Source: Bacteriovoracaceae bacterium UBA4096 (lineage in GTDB: Bacteria > Bdellovibrionota > Bacteriovoracia > Bacteriovoracales > Bacteriovoracaceae). Taken from it: a stretch of 6,277 nt of DNA. The stretch spans positions 14,777 to 21,053 of the forward strand of contig DFXY01000042.1 of the NCBI GenBank assembly GCA_002381945.1. Reading direction: 5' to 3'. The notes beneath the pieces were generated by a model, which did no database searches, was not told the origin of the DNA, and saw only the letters and a program-made list of their open reading frames with translations. This document shows, piece by piece, positions 1-4,179 of this stretch (within the stretch, counting starts at the first letter, position 1; each line of letters starts with the position of its first letter). The position numbers and the translations under genes are program-made.

Positions 1-60
1 GAACGCTCTCTTGCCTTGGGCTGGCTCTCACTTGCTTTTGAATTAGGCTTTTTCTATTAA
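1..60 (+). CDS. C-terminal end of an unidentified protein (partial)
   Basis: The reading frame is open from the left edge to a TAA at 58-60 and encodes the tail ERSLALGWLSLAFELGFFY. Only 19 residues are visible, so no family can be named. The tail is hydrophobic and aromatic. The stop lies 3 bases before the purB ATG, and purB has no clear Shine-Dalgarno of its own. That arrangement suggests an upstream gene co-transcribed with purB whose terminating ribosomes may re-initiate on it. A chance open frame of this length cannot be excluded. Confidence 0.45.
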   Translation, partial: ERSLALGWLSLAFELGFFY

Positions 61-63
61 ACT

Positions 64-1344
64 ATGATTCCTAGATACGAAGTTTCTGAAATCAGCTCAA
101 TCTGGACCGAGGACCAAAAGTTCTCCTATTTCTTTCAAGTTGAAATGGCACTCTTGAATGCCCTTGAAGAATTAAAATTGATCCCACAGGTGAGCTCCGA
201 TTTTGCACAAGCAAAGATCAATCTCTCACGCATCCATGAAATTGAGTCCAGCGTTCATCATGATGTCATTGCCTTCTGTAGCTCTATAACCGAGCAAGCA
301 GGGGCCAATGGAAAATTCTTTCATTACGGATGCACCTCTTCCGATATCATAGACACGGCCCTTTCTCTTCAGATCCGAGACTCACTTAAAATCGAGCTTA
401 AAGCATTAACTGAGCTAAGAGATGTTCTTTGGCTTAAGGCAAGCTCCTGCAAAAACCTTTACACTTTGGGGCGCTCACATGGCATGTTTGCTGAGCCCAT
501 GAGTTTTGGTTTTAAATTTCTTTCTTATGTAGCTGAGTTCTCAAGACGCTTAAATGAGCTGACTGAATATGAGCAAAATCTTACTGGACAAATGTCCGGT
601 GCCGTGGGGAACTACACTATCCTCACTCCACAGGTGGAGGAAAAAGTTTTAGAAAAACTGAAATTGAAAGTAGAACCACTTTCAACTCAGGTCATACCGC
701 GCGATCGGCTGGCAACGCTGGCCTCTCTCCAGGCGGGCATTGCCAATGCCCTTGAACGCCTGGCAATTGAAATCAGACACCTGCATCGTTCTGACGTAAA
801 TGAAGTGGTGGAAGGTTTTAAACCGGGGCAGAAAGGCTCATCCACCATGCCTCATAAAAAAAATCCAATCGCTTCAGAAAATATATCCGGCATATCCAGA
901 GTCATTCGCTCCCATGAATTGATCGCTCATGAAAATACTCTTCTTTGGCATGAAAGAGATATTTCCCATTCATCGGCCGAGAGGATGTGGCTACCGGATA
1001 GTTTCGGATTAACTGTTTATGCTCTAAGACGGGCCGCTAAAATGATCCGGGATCTTCACTTAAATGAAGAAAAGATTAAGTCTAAGGTTGAATCTGAATT
1101 CGCCACGGCTTCAAGCTATATCCTGCATAAACTTATTCCAACTTATGAAGGAACCCGTGAAGAGCTCTATGCTCACATTCAAAGCGCTTCTTTTGAGGCT
1201 AAAGACCGTACCAGCTTCATTAAAATTTTGAAGGAGAAGGGTCTTAAAATAGAAAATTTAAAACTCGATTCCATTGAAGAGATGTATAAAGAGCAAACAG
1301 AAGCCGTCTTTAAAAGAATCCAGAAGACTTATGCTCTTACTTGA
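64..1344 (+). CDS. purB: Adenylosuccinate lyase
   Basis: This cytosolic enzyme of purine biosynthesis releases fumarate from SAICAR (giving AICAR) and from adenylosuccinate (giving AMP). The protein has 426 aa, normal for the shorter bacterial PurB class, and belongs to the fumarase/aspartase superfamily. The N-terminus MIPRY followed by a Trp-Ser/Thr-Glu segment is typical of PurB and fixes the start. Visible motifs are HHDVIAF (65-71, His66), the HYGCTSSDI substrate loop (87-95), GRSHG (136-140, His139) and the superfamily signature GSSTMPHKKNP (258-268) carrying the catalytic serine loop. After His139 the usual GRTHGxHAEP reads GRSHGMFAEP, so Phe142 replaces the common second His. No good Shine-Dalgarno is seen before the ATG; translation is probably coupled to the gene ending at 60. 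The 3' end overlaps the convergent SPOR gene by 8 bp. Confidence 0.97.
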   Translation: MIPRYEVSEISSIWTEDQKFSYFFQVEMALLNALEELKLIPQVSSDFAQAKINLSRIHEIESSVHHDVIAFCSSITEQAGANGKFFHYGCTSSDIIDTALSLQIRDSLKIELKALTELRDVLWLKASSCKNLYTLGRSHGMFAEPMSFGFKFLSYVAEFSRRLNELTEYEQNLTGQMSGAVGNYTILTPQVEEKVLEKLKLKVEPLSTQVIPRDRLATLASLQAGIANALERLAIEIRHLHRSDVNEVVEGFKPGQKGSSTMPHKKNPIASENISGISRVIRSHELIAHENTLLWHERDISHSSAERMWLPDSFGLTVYALRRAAKMIRDLHLNEEKIKSKVESEFATASSYILHKLIPTYEGTREELYAHIQSASFEAKDRTSFIKILKEKGLKIENLKLDSIEEMYKEQTEAVFKRIQKTYALT

Positions 1345-1930
1345 TTTCAGAAATAATATGGTCCTGACCTGAGAATAAACTTTGCTCTTGCCTGATATAG
1401 GATTTGGCCTCATCAACTGAATTAAAAAGACCCAGGCTCACACGGTACCAATTCCCCTTCCCTTCAATTCTCACTTCATTGATGATAGGACTATAGCCTC
1501 TGATCGTAAATCCTTCAGCAAACTGCTTGGCCTCATCCATTGTTTCATAAGAGCCTAGCTGAATCGTGAATTTACCTGCCATGGCAGATTTAGGAGCTTC
1601 ATCTGGAACAGTGGTAGCTTTTTCTTCAGTCGAAAACTTTTCAAGTTCATCATTCAGACGATTTTTTGATTCATCCATGAGCATTTTTAATTTTTCATCG
1701 TCTGTTAGCTGAGAATCTTCAGTCATCGTTTTATCAACGTCTTCTTCTACTGCTGATTTAAGTTCAACTGTCTTTACATCCTCGGACTTAATGCCAGATT
1801 CATCTAAAGCTAGTTTCTTCCCCAGACGAATTCCCAAAGTAAAACTTGTAATGATTAAAACCACCACAAAGGTTAAAACGAGGATAATTTCTTTTTTTTC
1901 AAAAATGATGACTTTATTATTTTCTTCCAT
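1337..1930 (-). CDS. SPOR-domain protein anchored in the inner membrane
   Basis: This 197-aa protein has a short cytoplasmic N-terminus, one transmembrane helix (about 14-34), an acidic Glu/Asp/Lys-rich linker (about 43-117) and a C-terminal SPOR domain (about 119-195). The SPOR domain shows FTIQLGSYETMDEA (121-134) and WYRVSLGLFNSVDEA (161-175), the paired beta-strand/helix pattern of the family. SPOR domains bind denuded peptidoglycan glycan strands, typically at division sites, as in FtsN, DamX and DedD. The topology here is FtsN/DedD-like. A periplasmic cell-wall role is inferred; the precise partner is unknown. The gene converges on purB (8-bp overlap) and diverges from the pilus operon across 136 bp. 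The RBS before its ATG is weak. I see no reason in the sequence to tie it to the pilus genes. Confidence 0.9.
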   Translation of the reverse strand: MEENNKVIIFEKKEIILVLTFVVVLIITSFTLGIRLGKKLALDESGIKSEDVKTVELKSAVEEDVDKTMTEDSQLTDDEKLKMLMDESKNRLNDELEKFSTEEKATTVPDEAPKSAMAGKFTIQLGSYETMDEAKQFAEGFTIRGYSPIINEVRIEGKGNWYRVSLGLFNSVDEAKSYIRQEQSLFSGQDHIISEIK

Positions 1931-2055
1931 GTCATTATTTTAAGAGCTTACCCCGTTTTGCGCTACACTTTTTCAATCCTGAACAAAACTGTCTCCTATT
2001 CCCTCTTTTTCTCGCCAACATTCGGTCTATACCGGTAAAACCTGGCCTCTTAATC

Positions 2056-2062
2056 AAGGAGG
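2056..2062 (+). promoter_or_regulatory. Strong Shine-Dalgarno of the Flp pilin gene
   Basis: AAGGAGG lies 4 bases before the ATG at 2067. It is the strongest ribosome binding site on the plus strand here, which suits a highly expressed major pilin and supports the small ORF behind it. In the 136-bp divergent region (1931-2066) I found no convincing sigma-70 promoter for either flanking gene. TTTTTC (2006-2011), 16 bp, TATACC (2028-2033) is only a weak candidate. Confidence 0.85.
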
Positions 2063-2066
2063 TAAA

Positions 2067-2237
2067 ATGAAAAAGCTGCTAAAAAATGAAAAAGGTCAGG
2101 GCATTATGGAGTACGTCATCATTTCCAGTTTGGTAGGGATTTGTTGTCTGGTTGCTGTAAAACAGTTCGGCGAAGTCATTCAAAAGAGAATTCAGAACAT
2201 GAAATCTCAAGTGAGTGAGCACTTGGAACTCAAATGA
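2067..2237 (+). CDS. flp: Flp-type type IVb prepilin (major Tad pilus subunit)
   Basis: A 56-aa prepilin. The ORF starts MKKLLKNEKG, then QGIMEYVIIS and a hydrophobic helix (about 17-32), then a charged C-terminus ending HLELK. The prepilin peptidase site is predicted after Gly10. That places Glu at +5 and Tyr at +6 of the mature protein, the Glu-Tyr pair that defines Flp pilins. The mature subunit would be 46 aa, in the normal Flp range. Role: a membrane-stored subunit polymerised by the CpaF-driven Tad machine into an adhesive pilus. It is the first gene of the pilus operon, has an excellent RBS at 2056-2062, and overlaps the next gene by 4 bp (ATGA). Two adjacent cysteines (26-27) lie in the hydrophobic helix, which is uncommon in Flp proteins. 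Confidence 0.9.
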   Translation: MKKLLKNEKGQGIMEYVIISSLVGICCLVAVKQFGEVIQKRIQNMKSQVSEHLELK

Positions 2238-2512
2238 ACGCTCTTTCTTGGTTACTTGCTCTATCTGTTCTGATTTACCTGATGATTGAAGCGGTGGCCT
2301 TTCATAAGGCCACTATTTGTCGCCAGGAGGCCTGGTTAAAGAGTACTGAACTTAAAACTCGAACACTCCTCACAAATTCCAAGGGTAATGATCGAGGTTG
2401 GCATTTGAGATGCCGCCTATATCTTTCCCGTCAGGAGGAAGAGATTACCTGGCAAAGGTTGCCTGGTACCAAGAAGCATACTTTTAATCTGAAGCTAACT
2501 GGTGTTTTGTGA
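2234..2512 (+). CDS. Small single-pass membrane protein, TadE/pseudopilin-like
   Basis: A 92-aa protein with one N-terminal hydrophobic helix (about 4-23, containing Glu19) followed by a basic, mostly beta-like domain with Cys29 and Cys60. I do not recognise a specific family. The layout (hydrophobic N-terminal helix, small extracytoplasmic domain, position directly behind flp) is that of the TadE/TadF minor pseudopilins of Tad loci, which are needed for pilus biogenesis. No basic leader with a Gly cleavage site is present, so processing by prepilin peptidase is unlikely or atypical. It starts in an ATGA overlap with flp, with GGAA (2225-2228) as a modest RBS, and ends in a GTGA overlap with the next gene, so translation is coupled on both sides. 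Confidence 0.72.
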   Translation: MNALSWLLALSVLIYLMIEAVAFHKATICRQEAWLKSTELKTRTLLTNSKGNDRGWHLRCRLYLSRQEEEITWQRLPGTKKHTFNLKLTGVL

Positions 2513-3105
2513 ATCAAAAAGGCGAAGTCACTCTCCTGAGTTGTCTGTTGATTCTGGTTTTCTCTTCCCTGGTCTTCTTATGTGGACTTGAACTCAGTCG
2601 ATCTTTTAACATGCTTAAAAAAAGAACCCATCTTTTCCTGTGTGTAAAAGAATCCAAAGGTGAATTTCACCGTTTTATGACCATCATGGGTAGAACGAAC
2701 TGGGCCATCAAGAATATCAATCGGGCCAGTCTCATCATGGTCTTTATTCCAGGCCTTCAAGGCATCGCCTTGGATGCTCAAAAGGCCAAAAAATACCTTC
2801 AGTATTTTCAAAACGCTCTGATCATTTCGTATGTGAAAACATTAAATGAAATCAGAAATAAAAGATGCCCGCTTGATCCGCGTATGTTTATAACTCCCTT
2901 TCAATTAGGATCAACGGTTCTAAAAAGAGATACCGAAGGTGCTGCCATCTTAAGAGAGAAAAAATGGACCTATTACTATTTCTCAAAACCGTACTTACTA
3001 AATCTCACCATCAATCCGGAAGGCTTCGAAAGAATCAATCCCAGGATTACTTACGTTTCAGAGGAGAAAGGGGCGATATTGTCCTCCCTCTACTCCTCTC
3101 ACTAG
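2509..3105 (+). CDS. TadE/pseudopilin-like protein with prepilin-type N-terminus
   Basis: A 198-aa protein starting at GTG, which overlaps the previous stop (GTGA). The N-terminus reads MNQKG, then EVTLLS and a hydrophobic helix (about 8-27). It resembles a class III signal (basic leader ending in Gly, then the helix), but the mature protein would lack the canonical Glu at +5. The remainder is a basic domain with a second moderately hydrophobic stretch (about 74-86) and Cys45 and Cys120. Family membership is inferred from position in the Tad operon and from layout; no diagnostic motif is visible. It is probably a minor pilin or pseudopilin spanning the inner membrane. No clear Shine-Dalgarno precedes the GTG, so coupling from the upstream gene is likely. 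Its last 142 bp are shared with the next gene in another frame. Confidence 0.72.
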   Translation: MNQKGEVTLLSCLLILVFSSLVFLCGLELSRSFNMLKKRTHLFLCVKESKGEFHRFMTIMGRTNWAIKNINRASLIMVFIPGLQGIALDAQKAKKYLQYFQNALIISYVKTLNEIRNKRCPLDPRMFITPFQLGSTVLKRDTEGAAILREKKWTYYYFSKPYLLNLTINPEGFERINPRITYVSEEKGAILSSLYSSH

Positions 3106-3230
3106 CTACAGGAAGCCTCTTATTCGGAAGTCTATTTTGGTTGAATAAGCATTTTGAAGTAAAAACCCAGGAGCACTTAAGTGATTTCAGAAAAAATTGG
3201 AACAGTCTTGAAGAAAAATACCAAAACTAA
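2964..3230 (+). CDS. Small single-pass membrane protein, TadE-like, in a long gene overlap
   Basis: An 88-aa frame. Residues 1-37 form a hydrophobic-then-basic leader rich in Arg, Lys and His. RG (36-37) is then followed by DIVLPLLLSL, a hydrophobic helix to about residue 60, and a short charged coil-like tail. The RG|DIVLPLLL junction echoes KG|EVTLLS of the previous protein, suggesting a third prepilin-like or TadE-like subunit without Glu+5. ATG 2964 is the only ordinary start codon before the helix and has GAGAG (2954-2958) ahead of it. It overlaps the upstream gene by 142 bp and the downstream gene by 50 bp. The helix and tail look real. The 37-residue leader is less certain: it could be translated only as overlap, or start at a rare codon such as ATT 3078. 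Confidence 0.58.
   Translation: MDLLLFLKTVLTKSHHQSGRLRKNQSQDYLRFRGERGDIVLPLLLSLATGSLLFGSLFWLNKHFEVKTQEHLSDFRKNWNSLEEKYQN
3169..3173 (+). promoter_or_regulatory. Shine-Dalgarno deciding a GTG start at 3181
   Basis: AGGAG sits 7 bases ahead of GTG 3181, inside the coding sequence of the 88-aa protein. It supports a GTG start and a true 50-bp gene overlap for the CpaB-like protein, rather than a later start. Confidence 0.75.
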
Positions 3231-3612
3231 AGTCTGGTGGGCAAAACTCGCTGTAGCCATTGTCTTGTCTAATATTTTCTTTTTTGTCCTCTTTGGCGGA
3301 GATTCAAACATCAAAAATGAAATAATCTCCGGAGTTCCTGAAGGATGGGTTGAGGTGCAATTAAATGCTGAGCTCCTGACCCCATTTCATTCTGGAAAAA
3401 AGGTCTTAATCATCCACCGAATAGGCAGAAAGAAACTCGAAGGAGTGTTACAAACGCCGGGTACTGATCAACCAGGGAAAATTACTTTACTGGTAAAAGA
3501 GAGCGAGGCCCACGCACTCTTTCAATTTGATAGTTGGGAAGTACTTCCCTATTTAAAGCACATGAACTTTGCGGCCACAAAAAAGGAATTGTCTCATGAA
3601 ATTCGTTATTAG
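3181..3612 (+). CDS. Compact CpaB/RcpC-like Tad pilus assembly protein
   Basis: A 143-aa protein with a basic cytoplasmic N-terminus, one transmembrane helix (about 19-38) and a periplasmic domain. The segment GVPEGWVEVQLNAELL (51-66), followed by HSGKKVLIIHR (70-80) and GKITLLVKESEAHAL (99-113), follows the order of the CpaB/RcpC core: VPxGxxAVxV, then GDxVDVL, then a TLLVTxxQA-like strand and helix. CpaB proteins are normally about 250-300 aa and include an SAF domain. This one appears reduced to the C-terminal portion, and its homology is inferred from motif order only. CpaB/RcpC proteins work with the secretin in the periplasm of Tad systems, which fits its position in this operon. It starts at GTG behind AGGAG (3169-3173) and overlaps its neighbours by 50 bp and 17 bp. 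Confidence 0.75.
   Translation: MISEKIGTVLKKNTKTKVWWAKLAVAIVLSNIFFFVLFGGDSNIKNEIISGVPEGWVEVQLNAELLTPFHSGKKVLIIHRIGRKKLEGVLQTPGTDQPGKITLLVKESEAHALFQFDSWEVLPYLKHMNFAATKKELSHEIRY
3583..3588 (+). promoter_or_regulatory. Shine-Dalgarno deciding the start at 3596
   Basis: AAGGAA lies 7 bases before ATG 3596. It favours that start over the in-frame ATG at 3569, which would put nine charged or polar residues ahead of a perfectly formed signal peptide. Confidence 0.75.
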
Positions 3613-3880
3613 TTTATTTTTCACAACAACCATCTTTGCCAATCCGATCCATCTTTATCATGAGGGAAATTCGATTGAGGCCAATATGTTTAAGGATATT
3701 CTAATAACGGATTATTTGATTCCAGAAGAACTAATCACTTTCAGGTCGACTAGAGATTGTGAAGCATTAAGAGGCGTAGGAAAACTAGATCTGTGCCTAA
3801 AAAACAACGGAGACCTTTTGATGGTCTCCGTTGATCGTGAATTCATTAATGAATCGCTTAAAGTCTTTCAAGCCCCATAG
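3596..3880 (+). CDS. Small exported protein with two cysteines, in the Tad operon
   Basis: A 94-aa protein with a classical Sec signal peptide MKFVISLFFTTTIFA and predicted cleavage before Asn16, giving a mature protein of about 79 aa. Cys55 and Cys67 are the only cysteines and could form a disulphide in the periplasm. I do not recognise the family. Its place directly before the secretin gene suggests a periplasmic accessory factor of the pilus. By analogy it could also relate to the small exported proteins of the Bdellovibrio hit locus, which lies beside an flp cluster; that is recalled, not checked. The start at 3596 is chosen from the signal peptide and the RBS at 3583-3588, and it overlaps the CpaB-like gene by 17 bp. 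Near its 3' end, codons 70-79 encode both strands of a perfect hairpin that serves as terminator for the opposite strand. Confidence 0.75.
   Translation: MKFVISLFFTTTIFANPIHLYHEGNSIEANMFKDILITDYLIPEELITFRSTRDCEALRGVGKLDLCLKNNGDLLMVSVDREFINESLKVFQAP
3798..3833 (-). terminator. Intrinsic terminator of the H1-like gene, embedded in a plus-strand CDS
   Basis: Read on the minus strand, CAACGGAGACC, a 7-base loop ATCAAAA and GGTCTCCGTTG form a perfect 11-bp stem (plus coordinates 3805-3815 with 3823-3833), followed at once by TTTTTT (3799-3804). It lies 60 bp beyond the stop of the minus-strand H1-like gene. On the plus strand no T-run follows the stem, so it should not terminate pilus-operon transcripts. 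The whole element is coding sequence for the 94-aa exported protein. Confidence 0.87.
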
Positions 3881-3891
3881 GAGCCCTTATG
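3879..3891 (+). promoter_or_regulatory. Shine-Dalgarno plus ATG at the head of the extended secretin frame
   Basis: AGGAG (3879-3883), 5 bases, then ATG (3889-3891) makes a well-formed translation start 8 bp after the stop of the 94-aa gene. The frame it opens runs antisense through the H1-like gene into the secretin. It may be fortuitous, or a relic of an older direct junction between the exported protein and the secretin. I do not use it as the secretin start, because the product would carry an Ala/Phe/Leu-rich 97-residue antisense shadow ahead of a complete signal peptide. Confidence 0.35.
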
Positions 3892-3893
3892 AA

Positions 3894-4142
3894 TTACTTT
3901 TCAGCTTTTGCTTTTGGAGCAGCTTTTGCTTTAGGAGCGGCCTTAGCTTTTGGAGCAGCAGCAGCTTTTACAGCTTTAGCGGCCTTCGGAGCAGCAGCTT
4001 TAGTTGCTTTAGGAGCACCATCTTCATGGATAGCAAACTTTGGAGTTGTGCCTTTATTTCTGTTTGCCGCTTTTCTCTTAGCACCCATTGCTTTGTGCTT
4101 AGCTTTACGACGGTTTTCAGTAATTGCGGTTCTAGAAGCCAT
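3894..4142 (-). CDS. Histone H1-like Lys/Ala/Pro-rich basic protein
   Basis: An 82-aa, highly basic protein. Residues 1-41 form a Lys/Arg-rich N-terminal part (RRKAKHKAMGAKRKAANRNK at 11-30) ending in a short GTTPKFAIHEDG segment. Residues 42-82 are almost only Ala, Lys and Pro, ending in three hexapeptide units (PKAKAA, PKAKAA, PKAKAE at 64-81). This composition matches the H1-like tails of bacterial nucleoid proteins such as AlgP and the Bordetella/Chlamydia H1 homologues, so nucleic-acid binding is inferred. The N-terminal half has no family I can name. The start is set by GAGGAG 6 bases upstream; an earlier in-frame ATG (4352) is rejected because it would translate secretin antisense. The unit has its own candidate promoter (4192-4220) and terminator (3798-3833), and lies antisense between two pilus genes. 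Confidence 0.87.
   Translation of the reverse strand: MASRTAITENRRKAKHKAMGAKRKAANRNKGTTPKFAIHEDGAPKATKAAAPKAAKAVKAAAAPKAKAAPKAKAAPKAKAEK
3900..3953 (-). repeat. Three 18-bp units encoding PKAKA(A/E)
   Basis: Three tandem, imperfect 18-bp units encode the hexapeptides at residues 64-81 of the H1-like protein. Related Lys/Ala/Pro-rich codons continue to about 4016. Such tracts commonly vary in copy number between strains by slippage or recombination. On the plus strand the same tract reads as alternating Ala/Phe/Leu/Gly codons and keeps the opposite frame open. Confidence 0.75.
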
Positions 4143-4148
4143 AAATAT

Positions 4149-4154
4149 CTCCTC
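4149..4154 (-). promoter_or_regulatory. Shine-Dalgarno of the H1-like gene
   Basis: On the minus strand GAGGAG precedes the ATG at 4142 by 6 bases. It is close to ideal and is the main evidence for the 82-aa start. Confidence 0.85.
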
Positions 4155-4179
4155 AAGGAAAAATCTTGTATTATCAAAT

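Noticed and set aside
1931..2066. Promoter for flp or for the SPOR gene in the divergent intergenic region
   Set aside because: Only poor -35/-10 matches were found on either strand, not enough to annotate a site.
2578..2811. A 77-codon minus-strand ORF
   Set aside because: It is antisense to the 198-aa pseudopilin-like gene, with no recognisable motif and no support from context.
3569..3595. Earlier ATG for the 94-aa exported protein
   Set aside because: It would add nine residues before an ideal signal peptide, and the best-spaced Shine-Dalgarno belongs to ATG 3596.
3805..3833. The 3805-3833 hairpin as a plus-strand terminator of the upstream pilus genes
   Set aside because: On the plus strand the stem is followed by ATCGTGAATTC with no T-run; the T6 is present only on the minus strand.
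3968..4177. A 69-codon minus-strand ORF
   Set aside because: It is an out-of-frame shadow of the H1-like gene on the same strand.
3889..4179. N-terminal 97 codons of the extended secretin frame as real protein
   Set aside because: This is the exact antisense of a well-supported H1-like gene. The Ala/Phe/Leu-rich sequence is what Lys/Ala/Pro codons give on the other strand, and a complete signal peptide begins at 4180.
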